Shown here one piece after another: positions 10,541 through 23,281 of a stretch of 64,000 nt of DNA. The translations under genes and the position numbers were made by a program. Below the pieces are notes generated by a model that had not been told where the DNA came from, searched no databases, and saw only the letters and a list, made by a program, of their open reading frames with translations. Source of the stretch: Xylaria sp. FL1777 (Eukaryota > Ascomycota > Sordariomycetes > Xylariales > Xylariaceae); assembly GCA_022578965.1 (NCBI GenBank), contig MU400506.1, forward strand, positions 372,001 to 436,000, read 5' to 3'. Within the stretch, counting starts at the first letter, position 1, and each line of letters opens with the position of its first letter.

Positions 10541-11329
10541 TGCTTAAGGTATCAGCAATGTTATAACATTATTTATAGCTATTTACATGTAAGGATGTTA
10601 TTAGCATGTCCTTTTTATCCCTGCTCCTTAACTAATTTAAGGCTCATTGTAATAAGGTGCTTATATAAGCCGCTTAGAACTGAGTCTATTCAGCCAGTAA
10701 ATAGACGTATAGTCAAGAGAATGCTAATTGTTATAAGAATATACAGCATGCCAACATCTAGCAGAAAGTGAACATTGATATGTCCCCCAAGATACTGCCT
10801 TGCAACGAAGTGTGGTCTGAGAACTGGGAAGCACGTCGCATTCCCGGAAAGAAGCATCACTTCAGTAGAAGGACAGTGGTGACGAGATAATGGGAGAGTT
10901 GCCCTAAGAATCGAGCAATTTGCAACGTGAGGTTCTCAATATATTTAACTTGCGTTATAAGCATAATGCCACCGGTACAGCACCTGACAAGAAGGGTGTC
11001 GCACTTCCAGCTTGTCCACTCTTGTCTATAGGTTATTTCCTTCAGGGGGAGATACCCTACGATCAATATGTATCCAGAGGAGGCCAAACCGATCGAGGTG
11101 GAAGGGGCTAATAGGCATACTGAGAACAAAAGCCTTAAAAGCCTCATTAGTAGTAAGAAATGGGCTAATCTTCTCTGCGAAGATCTCATTCAAAGAGCAC
11201 TTGGTAGACGCTATCGCTGAGAAAGTCAAAGTAGCTCAATATACGGTAGGTTGCCTGTAATAAAGGGCAGCCAAGAAGGCAGGCATCAGCGAAGCATTCA
11301 TCAAGGTATTCCAGAGGAGATAACAACTC
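10541..11329. other. AT-rich stretch with possible relic coding fragment
   Basis: No intact gene. At about 11070-11210 a plus-strand frame reads a protein-like stretch (EEAKPIEVEGANRHTENKSL and on) that ends in a stop. It may be the first piece of the broken gene that follows. Confidence 0.35.
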
Positions 11330-13510
11330 TGCAGATTGGAACAATGCATTGAACGACAGGTCAACAGAAGAAAATGTATAAGTGACCACTCGACGAGGTC
11401 TATCAACTGCATCCATATTAATAGTAGTTCAGCAAGGCGACTGTCTCGCTCTAGGCTGGTTTCATCCGGCGCCCTTGGATTGGTCGGGGCGACCCCTAAC
11501 GCTCATCTCTACGCCGAAACTAAAGCAAAGGGAATAAGAAGTATTCTGAATCACTGCCGTGGTCTTTTCACAGAAAAGCCATTGCCAGAGCAAAAACCTA
11601 TTGAGGCCGGGGACTTACTGTCAGGTGGGAAGCTGAAGTTCGCAGTGGCGTGTGCGACTATCTACACCGTGATCACGGTGGGCTAAGCTGATCTTCTCCT
11701 TTCCCAATATAAGGAACTAACACTATGATAGACTCTTCATTTCATCTGCCAGTCTCGGACGGAATGGGGACAGGTACTCCTCTAGTGATCCAGCAGCGAG
11801 TGAGTTGAAAACGGCCAATCTGGTAGTACAGAGCTTACAAGTGCTCAGGAATTCCATTTCGGTCGGGTATAAAATACATGAGATCATCAAACACAGTAAA
11901 GGACTACCCGTTGTTTCTCCTCTACACGTGGAGGTTCAGATGCGGGAACTCGCTCCTCAGTTGCATCAAACTAGGCTCCTTGATGAGGTGGACGAATCGT
12001 CCCAACACTTTGACAATGACCCGTCGAAGAACGTTAGGGGTATCTCGTACGTTATGGTATCCGCGGAGGCCAACCGTGCTACAGCCTCTCGCAATATGTG
12101 GCCTCCTTGTCGCATCTGTGACGCCAAGTGATTGATTTCATCTCCCAAACCTGCACGGTTCAAGGACCAGGTCACCGCAATAGTTACTGCGACAGCAGTC
12201 ATCGTTCGCAACGCCCAAGCCAATGATCTCTGTGATCATTGCTGATGATGCTGTTCGCCTCCGTCATGAATCCGTTGCCTTGGATGCAGTGGCAGCCGAA
12301 GACGGCGTTACTATGAGTGCGGCAGAAATTGAGCTGTCACCGGAGAAGATTCTGTGGAAACGACGCATTAGTAGCTTCATAAAATCGACGAAGTGCAAGG
12401 CTAAGGGTTTCTGATAGAACATCAGAAAACCCAAGCTGCAGTTTAATGCCCCCGAAATGACTGTCCGCGGCATCCTGGTTGGAGTTGGGTTGGTTCAGCT
12501 CATCGTCAACGCCTTGACTGTCCATTGTCTACTCAATGACCCCAATGCCACTGGAATTAAGATGTGCCTAGAAATCTATAACAGTAACTTCCAATCTCTG
12601 GCTTCAGTTGTTAACTTCTTGTCCACTCTGTACGCTACGTAAGTATGGTAAGCTTCATTGTTTCCCTATTTTAAAGCGAAAACCAACCGTCAAATCATTC
12701 ATGCCACAACTATAGTATGAGGATAAGAAGAAATCTTCCGTAGACAAGCTTCTAGATGCACCTCTCTTAAGGCTTAAATACGAGATTAGTCCACCGCCAC
12801 CCTACCTGGAACGCACCAGACGCTTGTTATAAATGGCAAGTGTGGCAGCGATAACAATGAATTGGATAGGGCGGTGCACATAACCATCAACTTCACAGCA
12901 TATACAGATGATAGTTCGGTTCTCCTCAAGATCAGCAAGTCATTCACGATGTTAGAGTCATTACCCCGGATGGCTCCGGGACCCCCAACACTCAAGCCCA
13001 AGGCTCCCGACTTGCCACCTCCTGCGCTTCAGCAGTGTACTTCCCAGGTACCATCACGACTAAAGTCCAAGATGTACATTAGTATTGCCGAGAACAGCCT
13101 TTCCACGATACGTAATAGGGTAGTATGATGACCTAAATCCAAAGCACACGAACCCACCACCGCTCCTCAAGAATGTGACGAGGATAGTCTTTACTGTCCG
13201 CAGCATGATTGCCAATGGATCAAAGCCAAATAGAGCAAAAGACCCCGATCCCAGTGTCATCCCCGATTGGACAAATTTTAGCATAATAATCACCGAGGCA
13301 TATGCTCCTAAGGACGGACAACCGGTTGACGATCTGGAGGACACTGTGCTTTTCGTAAAGGCAGCACAGCTCAAGAAGGTCTGGGTGCCAATTTCACGTG
13401 GAAGAACGACGAAGCAGTCACAAAAATGTATTGAATATCAAACTAGTTCAATCCATCTACAGGTATTCCGGCAGGTAGAGGCATTCGAGTCAACTGAGAC
13501 CAATTTGTAA
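11330..13510 (+). pseudogene. Decayed multi-exon gene of unknown family
   Basis: Protein-like stretches follow one another on the plus strand but shift frame and meet stops. They lie at about 11430-11684 (frame 2, hydrophobic end KLKFAVACATIYTVIT), 11745-12129 (frame 3), its continuation after one TGA to about 12240, then frame 1 from about 12226 to 12411 (ADDAVRLRHESVALDAVAAE). Frame 1 continues past two adjacent stops to a GTAAGT-like donor at 12640 (MTVRGILVGVGLVQLIVNAL), and there is a further block at 12811-13125 and a last one at 13148-13507. An acceptor-like site near 12715 suggests at least one old intron survives. Coding bias without a continuous frame fits a gene lost recently enough to keep its composition. 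I do not recognise the family. The alternative is a live gene with unusual introns, which the in-frame stops at 12130 and 12412-12417 make unlikely. Confidence 0.5.
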
Positions 13511-16500
13511 TGAATATTGCAGTATAGAGTTAATATTATAGATGGTAGTGTATAGAATCTATTGATATCAGGCTTCCGATGTCCTTACAATAACCACAAC
13601 CTTTTTTTTAAAAAAAAAATGAAAGGAAAGGGGAAAGCCTTCACAATGCATGAACAGCTACGTAAGAATTCCGCAAATCTAATCAATGTTTAGAAGGCCT
13701 AAAAGCTGGCCGCCGCAGCTGAGCATTAAAAGTGGCAATTTCTTGCTATCAGTGCTTGCTCATATGCGCTTCCTTTCTAAAAAGGAAAGTATGTGTGATA
13801 CGGGCTAGGGCTAGTATGCTTGGGCTTGGAACGTAGTCTTTTCTCTCGGTTATATGCAAGAATTCCTTGACCTCCTTATGCCCGCGCGGCTCTTCAGTTA
13901 CAGCATCCTGCAGATATACCTAGTCCTCGTGACTCTCTTGACCCAGTAGTCTTTGTCGTGCATCTAAGGCCCGTCCCGCGGGCGCGTAGCCCGTTCGGTA
14001 GAGTCCGTGGTCTTGGTAGTCTTGGCCGAAACTACAACGTACGGTAGTTCTCAACCCCCTTGGTATCATTCCATCGTCAATAACTTGCAAATACACGAGG
14101 GATACATGAAGACTCGAATATAGGAGGATGGAATAAGAGATTTGGTAGTTGAAAAATATTTTTGTTTGTGTTAATATGATAATTCTGTATACGTCCACTT
14201 CTCATAGTATTCAACTTAAGGTGGGCGGCTGAAGGTTGTATGGTAAGCAGCATGTCGACAGTGCGGCTTATTATTTGGAAGCACGATCAGATGGCGTTCA
14301 CTATGTTTATCGGACGCTAGTGTCTTGCAGCTTTTCACTCTTCAGTACAAATGATGTATCAATCCGATACTTTACAACCCGAGGGCTATTTGAAAGGTAG
14401 CCGCACATATAATCTGACATGAGCAAAGAGCACGATTCTGTCACGAGGCGCACGTCGTACTCGTAAATAAATGGCAGATCACCTGGATCAACATTAGATA
14501 GTTGTCTGCATCATAATTCATTGTTGATTTTCGTAGGTTCTGGCATCATACTCACGTCACTAATAGATTGTGAAAGTCGGCATGCACATTAGATAGGAGT
14601 GAATCTCCTGCAAACCAAATGAAGCACAGCCACAGTCAACAGGACAATGCCCCGTTTTTAATAATCACCTCTATCCTAACAGATGATATTTCTGACTGCA
14701 GAATTTTATGTCAGGGTAACTAATCACGATGCCAAGATCGTTTCTCCTCGGTACCGATCAGCTGAACCCTTGTACCTCTCAGCATCTCCCCCTTTGACAG
14801 TCGTTAACATTTCAAGCCGTTATGGCGTGTACGGAATTCCCCAAATACGTTGCGTTTCGCACACGCAAGATTAGCTAAGCTTCAGCTACTGACAGACGTA
14901 CTTATTATATGTAGTTATCTACTTATTACTAATTTGGCCAGTTCTATTGTCCTTAAATGTCCGGCGAGAAGCACCGAGTATTCAGCTAGTATCTATCTAT
15001 CTCTGTCACAGTAGGGTGTAGATATCCAGAACAAAAGTCCATATTCCTCGAACAGATCGTACTTACGATAAGCAACGGGGCCTCAACCTCCTAGAGTCAT
15101 AATGATGAGCCGTTCTTGCAGCCGATGTCGCCATAGATTGAGAGGTGGAACACGCTAACACTCAGGAGGACCTTGAAGGCTAAGGATGAACGTGAGTTTG
15201 CCACTTTAAGCCCTGGGTACCCTTGCACTGCAGACATGTCGTTGCTTGGGAGACAGATATGAACCAGACAAACATTACTCCTGTTCAGATATACTGCCCA
15301 GGCATGTGGCGAGCACGAAAACCTGTTACTCGAGAGACTTCGAAGCAACTCGATCCCTCTTCCAAGGATCGACTACGTCGTCATCGCCAGCATCCCACGA
15401 GATAACATACCCACCATGAGCGAGTTCAGGTGTATTCTCGTCCATTCCGCTCATCATCCACAGCTCTAAGGCGACCTGATTGGACAGTGACATTATAAGA
15501 TTGGCCTAAGGGTCGCAGTTTGAGACGCACCATAGACTCTCCGAGCCCTCTGATTACTGGCTGGGGGTGCAAAGCGACCATGGCCCCCCCACTTTGCAGA
15601 GGGTGACAGTTTGTTATACCTACTTGGACGCCGAGAACGACTTCGTCGAGGTGGGTTACTGCTGGCTGCATTATGGGTCCCCTTTGCGTTGCACGAGCTG
15701 CATGGATGGTCCCCGGCGATCCCGGACGAGCAAAAATCTCACAAGCACGGCTCTTCACGAACGAGACAGGACAACTGGCGGCTTTTGGCCTGACAAACCA
15801 CGCATCAGCCTTGCAATTGTCGAGGTGGGTCATGATACAGCATGCCTGACAGCTCATTCTGCGGAGGAGGTTCCGTCCATCCACCTTGCCGAAAGGTTGT
15901 GTATCATCGGCCTTGTCTGTGAGACGTTCCGCTTAATCTACTCGGTGCATCCCACCTAAGCGATGCGTTCGTAAGCTATACTACATGTCACCCGGCTATA
16001 TTTCTCACATGGTTAGATCCAACGTGTTTCCCAATGCCTTGGGGGCTGGATATCATCTTTTTAGCGAATATACTGTAGGCGTGCTAAAAGTTATCCTCAA
16101 GCTCTTTGGTCTGCTGTCGTGCCCAGTTATTGAATTGGCCTCTCGTATGGCTGAAACAGCGTCATTTCCTTTATGCTTCAAAATTATAGTTCTGGTGGCT
16201 GTCTTCTAGGGGGCTCTCGACCCCTTTAATCCAGCCATTGTTCGCTAGCAATGTCAAGAATCGGAGTAAGCCTGTCTGCTAGGTGCATTATTTTGTTTTC
16301 ATTGCCCGTAGTGTTAGAATATTGAGTTGAGGAGCGGCTAGTCATCACAGTTTTAAAAAAATTCACTTAAATTGAAGTAAAAATGAAATTTGCATTCGTA
16401 AAATTCACATGAACTTGAAAGGAGTGAAGTATAAACGGTGTTGAACTTATAAGTCATTGCAAATCAATATATCTCATCTCATCTCATCTCATCTCATACG

Positions 16501-16706
16501 GCGGCACAGCCGTCCGTTAAACTTGGAGGAAAAGGGGGAAAACTAAACGTATAGAGATCTGCCTCCAATGCATCAAGATAACTATCCAAAATCAATGCTT
16601 AAAACATAAAAAGGAAAAGAAAAGAAAAACAAAGAGTAAATTCTTCATATATGTACTCAAAACCACAAAGATAAAGTCACGATAACACACTTCGCGTAAA
16701 TGAATC
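13511..16706. other. 3.2-kb gene-poor tract
   Basis: No supportable gene. Poly-A/T runs occur near 13601-13619. Short overlapping frames at 15097-15960 on both strands look like relic coding DNA (the plus-strand frame around 15283-15430 is protein-like) but cannot be joined or named. The 3' end is AT-rich downstream sequence of the minus-strand gene ending at 16707, with a short pentanucleotide repeat listed separately. Confidence 0.45.
16471..16495. repeat. (ATCTC)5 microsatellite
   Basis: Five perfect tandem copies of ATCTC. The run lies 212 bases beyond the stop of the PEP-mutase-like gene, probably in or just after its 3' UTR. Confidence 0.9.
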
Positions 16707-18075
16707 CTATAAGTCTCCAGCAAAAGACGCCCCGCCGGCGTTCATATCGACGGCCATGCTGTGCTTGAGGCCGCAGACCTCGAACAGCTTGACTGGGGTG
16801 ATGTGCGAGGGGGTGCCAACGATGCCCTGGTCCTTCAGGCGCGTGAGGGTCTCGCGGATTGCGATGTACGCCGGGGCGATGGTGGCGAAGCTGAAGATCA
16901 TGATACGGAAGCCCATCTTGCGCGCCTCCTCGACGGTGATGAGGGGGCTCTTACCGTTCTCGACTGAGTTGAGCAGTAGCGGCCACGGCGCGAGGTCCTG
17001 CACCGCCTGGGCGGCCTGCTCCTTGGACGTGAAGCCCTCGAGCAGGCCAACGTCGGCACCCTCGTCGCGCGCCATGCGCAGACGGCGGATGCACTCGTCG
17101 TACCCCAGCGTCTGTAACGCATCTGTGCGCGCGATCAGCACGAAGTCCGACTGGAGCCGGACGCGGGCGCCGTGGGCGGCCCGGATACGAGCAATGTATT
17201 CGTCGGCTGGCACCACCTTCTTTCCGCCGAGGTGACCGCAGCGCTTCATCAACACTTGGTCTTCAAGGTGGGCGCCCGCTACGCCGGAGCGGATGTATTG
17301 CTCCACAGTGCGAGCTGCCATGATAGGACCTGAGGTGGGCAACTCGTCAGCATTATTCTGGTCAAATTCAAAACAATGCTCTTATTTGAGAATAAAAGTT
17401 ATATGTGAATTCTTTCTGTCTGGGTAGTTCTCACCTCCATAACCAGTGTCCATATCGGCGATAAGGGGCGGGCCGAAGGGGTCGAGATTGGCAATCATTT
17501 CGGCATTCTCCCGCATCTCATGCAGCTGGGCAATGGCTAAATCCGGTTGTCCAAGACGGGAGGCTGTAGTACCTGCGCCAGTCTAACAGAATTGAGCGTT
17601 AGCTGCAGTGCGGCCCAGCAGAACGTGGAATAATCCACTAAGGAATACGATTACGTACCATATACATGGCGTTGAATCCTAGTTCGATGGCCGTTCGGGC
17701 TGATAGGCCATCGTAAACACCAGGACAAATAATGAGTTCGTCAGTCTCGAAAAGCATCTTTCGTAGCTTCTTAGCACCAGACGTGGGCTCGCTGACGGTG
17801 GGAACGACTTCGTTCAGCGTCAGCCATTTGTTAGTGTCAGCTATGGTCTCCTGCTTTTCAGCGAGACCTGTTGGGCTGTCTATGAAACCATCACATGCTG
17901 AAGAAGTTTCGGTTGAATCTTCAGAGGTAATCTCATGAACAATAGGTTCAAGAGAAGGCTTGAGAGGTTCAAAGTGTGGGTTGACCTTGACATCTGTCGT
18001 TGCGGCCTCAATGATTATAGAAGACACAGTCTCAAGTTCAGACACTGGGTCTGTTGAGATAGCAGAGGGAGCCAT
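16707..18075 (-). CDS. PEP mutase / isocitrate lyase superfamily enzyme
   Basis: Three exons, 18075-17659, 17582-17435 and 17329-16707, close to 395 residues. The catalytic core starts near residue 103 (KLRKMLFETDELIICPGVYD), followed by the TGAGTTASRLGQPD strand, the metal-binding DMDTGYGG ending exon 2, and the active-site loop KRCGH at 217-221, the counterpart of the KKCGH loop of isocitrate lyase. ARTDALQTLGYDECIRR and LLEG complete the barrel signature. The family cleaves or forms C-C or P-C bonds next to a carboxylate (methylisocitrate lyase, oxaloacetate hydrolase, carboxyphosphonoenolpyruvate mutase). The exact substrate is undetermined; the fungal group is often labelled carboxyphosphonoenolpyruvate phosphonomutase-like. 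The first 100 residues are an acidic, Ser/Thr/Glu-rich extension absent from the minimal enzyme. It does not look like a mitochondrial presequence. Confidence 0.9.
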
Positions 18076-21000
18076 TGTTGGTTGTAATGGTGTAAGAAGT
18101 CTGAATAATGAAGGAAGAGTAAGGCAAATGTGTAATTCAAGGATAGGAATCTGATCTTCGTTGCTCAGGGATTCCAGATCTGTCCCTATTTATATTCGTC
18201 CCCGAAGTTTTCCAGAACCCTCCCAATACATCTAGAGATTATAATATGCCGAGCCAGTAGTCCATAGTTCCCTCCGTCCCGCAGATATCTCTTTCTTACT
18301 GTAATCGTCGGTCGAAATGAACCATTCGACTTGGCGCATAGGTCTTCGGAATACGCAACCAAGCAGTCCGATACGGTGTGCCAAGGTGATTCACCAGAAT
18401 GTTAAGCTCTCACGATCCCATGTGAAACTAACAACCTCGTCATTGGTAAACTGATCATCGATCCACACAGGCATTCGGTTTCCGAAGCGTAAGCTAGCTA
18501 GGTTCTATTATCGTAAAAGAGGATTTCCGCCTTTTCCAAGGACTAATACTATAACCTGTGGGAAATACGGTAAGCACTATAGACCTTAGAATAGGAGATG
18601 TCCCAATGTGTTCCAGACGTGTTTTCAGAGTTGACTCTTCCACAGGAGTTCGTGTGAGGCGTCACGTAGGAACTGTTGGGGCACTTACATGTGAGTGGTA
18701 GATTAGACGTTCCTCAGAGCGCGTGGCCGGAACTGGTGCTAGGGTGTCTATACGAAAGCCCATGCGCATGCCGGGTAAGCTTGGATACTACCATTAAAGC
18801 GGGTGTGTTTGTTTCGAAGTCACATCGCAGCGGATCTATCCGGGGGTGGCTCAGCTAGCCACCATGTTGTACCGCTTGACAGACGCTTGACATCGATCCT
18901 CACTAGAATCGATCGTTCTAGGTTAGCCTCTTGACCACAGACATCGCCGCCATGGTGCAGCTAGACCCCGTTGGATAGTTCTCGATGAGATCATTACTGT
19001 CTTATCTCTTCATGTTAGGCAGTTTACCCTATGAAACATGCCTTGTAAGCGAGTCAGACACAGCGTGGTCTGGTCTACGCAGCCAACCATGTTTGTCGGT
19101 TGCCCGCTGCTTTTGGACAGATACACCTGATCCTTAGTTCCGAACCAACAAACGCAAATCGACTGCAAGGTGCCCGTGACGGCCAAGTTGGTGGAACTCT
19201 GAGATTATATGGGGCAGGGCAGACCTCAGTGGTTCGCTACAATACAAATTCGACACAGTATCTTTTGTAAATGCAAGCATATCTCGCATCATGTTGCTGA
19301 TTTTTGTTTTTTAATCCGCTTAGTGTAAGGCTGAGGGTGACTGTCTGTTTTAGCGCGGCGAAGTTTCTTGGTGGTAAGAAATGTAAACATACTGCAAATG
19401 GCCTTCTTTCGCTCCACAGAAAAACTTGCGCAAGGAGGAGGGAAAAGTCACATGAGACCCTCATGGTCATCGGAACTATTCCCCCAGGCCATCTTAGAGA
19501 TTTTTCTGATACCAATCCTGTTTTAGGGCTCGCTGGGCATAATAAGAGTACCTACCCCTGGGCTCTTCGCTTAAATGGACTCTGCATAACATATTTGCTG
19601 TCATAATTGACACGCAAACACCCAAGACTGGCCAAGATGCTTGGATATAAGAAAACCTTCTCGTCTGTTCTTGGTCCTTTTGTAATTGGCGTGCATAATG
19701 AACCACTCGTATCGGGTGCGTTCCATGGCGAACCTTGTCGACAGAGGGGTTATCCCGACTTCGCCACCTTGGCAATCTGGGCTTACAGCACGATTGCCGG
19801 GCATGACAAGCCATGCTTTCTCTTTTAGGGTCATGTGGCTGGCGTCTAAGGCTAGGCGCTCTATCAACGAGTTATGTGTAGGCATACGCCGCGATAAACA
19901 AAAAGCCGCACCGTCATAAAGATATCTAGGGGGCCCTATGATTGGGCTCTGTTGTCCTTGGTTTAAACCAGGCTGAGACTGTATGATAGCTTAAGATAAA
20001 CGAACTCTGTGGCATACTGGTTCCCGCTCGACAGGCAATACAACGCAATCGGCGGTGCTAGGTAAGTGAAACATAAATCCAACAACCAGGCAGATGTGGT
20101 GTCTGGAAGACATGATGACCTGCGTATAGACGCCTCTCACATACAGATCGACGTGTCGGCAGTACCTATGGGAGGCCTGCGTCTCGCATTGGTGTGGGTG
20201 GTAACAGTAACCACGGCGTCTGTTGTAACATAAACTGGTTGTATCGAGTTGCTTATGCTACAATGATATAATCTCAGGCCAGCGCGTAGGCGGTAGAGAA
20301 TTCTTCCCTGTTTTGCTCCGACATACGATATACACTGGGCAATTACCCCTGTGTCTGGGCAGTAAGCTGGGACGAGCGGTGATCTTCGTCACGATGACCA
20401 CGCGCGCCGGGCTTCCTGTGCATATCCCGGTGGACTAACGAAGGCCTCGCACAGGGCCAAGCCAGCTTCTATCAAGCACGCCCGCCGAAGTTGTCCCGCC
20501 CTGGATATCCACCCAGCACAGCTGCAGCCAAGCACGAATAACCGCAGCGCTGGCGGTCTCGGCGTGGTCTCGGCGCGCCGGATCGGGGTCGGGCTAGCGG
20601 GCCGCTGTAGGACGCGGCTTTCGTGATAAGGGGTCTCTCTGCAAAGAGGCTCCAACGGAGCTCACGGAGCTGCTGCCAGTGGCCATCGCGCTTGGGGCCC
20701 TCCCCTATCTATCGACTGCAACGCCATGCGGTCTGTAGTTCACGATGTGGTCTGGAAACTCGACTTACACCGGAGACGCCCCCAGTCAGGAGTTAGAACT
20801 ATGGCCTGGGCAGGCCTTGGAAAGCTCTTGGAAAGTGGGTAAGACCCTCTTTTCTCATCTCATCTTACGTAGTACACTACAGTTTGTTAGCGCAGTAAGT
20901 ACGTATCTGCAGTGTGTACTCTACGAGTAGGTAGAGTAGGGTACTATGTAGGTACTTACCTTGGTGGATAGACTAATACGGACGTGTAGGTAGCACAACA

Positions 21001-21558
21001 TATCGGTGCATACATACCTACTATCTACAGTACATACTGTAGGGATTTAGAATTAGTACATACATTAGCACATGTATCTGGTAATTCTCAGCATCTCCGA
21101 TATGGCAGTCGACGTGCATCAAGGTTTCCCGCCTATGGTGCGGCATTTCGACGCACATGCTCAAACGACTTACAGCTTGCATGTCGTCAATTTGTCACAG
21201 CCGCCTATCGTCTATCTCTCCCGAGGTTGACACACTACGCTGCTACACTACTAAATAGTAACTTATAATAGTAAGAAAACTCGCCTCTTAACAACGCTCG
21301 CTCTCAGGTGGCCATGGCTCGTTAGCTAGACTATTCCTGGCGTCGATCACGCAACTTTTCAATCAGCCGCCTCATTTCACTCCGGCTCGGCGGCGGGTTC
21401 CTAATTTTTTTTTTCTTATCTACCCAGGTAGCTAGAAAAACAAACCAGCCCGCTAGCAATTCTCTGTCATCCCATACATCAGATTTGACTTCGGGTTATC
21501 TCATCTTATCTCATCTCGTCTTCACTAGCTCTTTAGTCGCCATTTGCTTCACAACACA
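18076..21558. other. 3.5-kb gene-free tract
   Basis: No supportable gene. The first few hundred bases are the promoter of the minus-strand gene starting at 18075. A GC-rich patch at about 20385-20720 has open frames on the minus strand but no recognisable protein. At 20920-21060 the sequence is dense in GTAGGTA/TACCTAC motifs. The last 100 bases (ATCTCATCT repeats, CT-rich) are the probable core promoter of the DUF1275 gene. Confidence 0.45.
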
Positions 21559-22687
21559 ATGTTGGACGAAGAAAAGGCTGCACTGCCGAATTCTGGCAAC
21601 GATTCGCTGGGCAACAACAGCTCGTCCGAGCAACTCAGCGAATCAAAACATAAGCCCAGTTTTCTTAGCAGGTTTTCAGACGACCTCGATCCACGCCTCG
21701 TCTATCTTCCTCTGCTCGTCTGCTGTTTCGCAACGGGCCTCACTGATGGGACTCTTTATAATGGTGCGTAAATTAAAAAATTTCCTTTTTCTCTAAAAAA
21801 ATTATTAATAACCTACAACCTCTTGAATAAACAAAACTCAGGAATTGGCTGACTAATATTTCTCTAGCGTACGGCACTTTCGTGTCCATGCAAACTGGTG
21901 AGGTTCCTTCATCAAATGACAACGTAGAAATAAAGAACAAGCCACTGATGTAATTGTTTAGGAAATACTGTCTTCGTGGCGCTGGGTACATCGGGACAAA
22001 ACAATAGACCCTATGGATGGGCTCGCTCCTGTAAGCAAGGATCATCCCCCTTTTAAAGGACAGCCAATGACAAAAGAAAAAAAAATCAAGAAAAGGGAAA
22101 AAAGAAATGAGGCTTAGGTAATCAAGAAAGCACTAACGATGAGAAACCCAGTGACGTCGATCGGCTCCTTCGTAGTCGGGTGCGTGACGTTCTCGCGGTT
22201 CCACGCGCTGGTCGGCCGCGGGCGGCAGCGGCGGACCGTGTTCGTGTCGTTCCTGATGCAGACGATCTTCGTGGCGCTGGCGGCGGGCATCATCCAGGGG
22301 GGGCTGATCGACGGGCGGTACCCGTCGCAGCGGGCCGCCGGGGACGTCGACTTCGCGGAGCTGGTGCCCATCGCGCTGCTCTCGTTCCAGGCGGCGGGCC
22401 AGATCGTCAACAGCCGCGGCCTCGGCGTCGCCGAGGTGCCCACCGTCGTCATCACCACGCTGCTCTGCGACCTCGTCAGCGACCCCAACATCTTCGCCCC
22501 GCTCACCCAGAACCCCAAGCGCAACAAGCGCGCCATCGCCTTCACCCTCACCCTCGTCGGCGCCATCGCCGGCGGCTTCATCTCTAAGGCCACCGGCCTC
22601 GTCCAGAACAGTCTGTGGCTCGTCGCTGCCCTGAAGCTCACTATCACCGTCTTTTGGGCCTTCTGCGGCAAGGAGAAGAAGTTGTAG
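21559..22687 (+). CDS. DUF1275 (YoaK-like) integral membrane protein
   Basis: Four exons, 21559-21763, 21868-21897, 21962-22030 and 22131-22687, close to 286 residues. Exon 2 is only 30 nt and encodes the AYGTFVSMQTG segment that carries a family-conserved turn after the first membrane helix. The last acceptor is AAAG, chosen because it is the one that restores frame and the WARSLT junction. The first helix is VYLPLLVCCFATGLTDG; later helices include TVFVSFLMQTIFVALAAGII, a QAAGQIVNSRGLG turn (the family's signature region), a GAIAGGFI helix and a last helix before the KEKKL tail. DUF1275 proteins are found in bacteria and fungi; fungal members are thought to be transporters, with no proven substrate. 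Exon 4 is strikingly GC-rich compared with the AT-rich 5' exons. Confidence 0.87.
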
Positions 22688-23281
22688 GTAATGATATCGT
22701 TGCTTATAGTTGAGTTGATTGGATTTTGGATATCGCGCTGCTGTGCAACCAAGTATATAGAACGGTGGGGAGGGGGGGGGTGGGAGAATGCGACTTACAC
22801 GGTCTAAGGAGTTTTTGGACCTGGGAAAGCGTGATGATGACTTAAACCATTTATAGACTTGCATTTAGAATTGGGGCATTTCTCGGAAGAAGCGTAATTA
22901 ATCATTTTTTCCCTCTTCGATCATTCATCTCTGGGATTAATACATCATATTCCATTTCCCTTTCAATGTCCACTTGTGTGCCCTCGTATCATCTAGATAG
23001 CCGGTTGCTGCTTGCTTTGCATGTATGACTTACAACTCCGCCTCCGCACACCCATGCATGTCATGCATCCATGCACACACACACACGCCCTATCTTCCAA
23101 CATAGCCACCAAATCCAAATCCAAGTCCAATATCATATCAAGTACAATAACGTAAACGCCCGGTACGAAAATCAACCATTGGGAATCCTTAAAAATCAAA
23201 AACCACGCCGACCAACCAACATCGTCCACGCTCCCTCATCACGCTCTTTTCCGACGGGAAAAAAACAACTCCGTTACTCAC
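22688..23281. other. Convergent intergenic region
   Basis: This lies between two convergent genes and holds their 3' ends. Simple runs (a G-rich run near 22765-22782, a CA run near 23072-23087) are present. No gene is seen. Confidence 0.5.

Noticed and set aside
15426..15959. Overlapping frames of about 130-150 codons on both strands
   Set aside because: No recognisable domain, no splice sites linking them to neighbours, and both strands are open, which points to chance or relic sequence.
19494..19885. Minus-strand frames of about 95-105 codons
   Set aside because: Composition and overlap with plus-strand frames suggest chance; no motif or intron support.
22133..22864. 243-codon minus-strand open frame
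   Set aside because: Antisense shadow of the GC-rich exon 4 of the DUF1275 gene; low-complexity Asp/Glu/Arg content.
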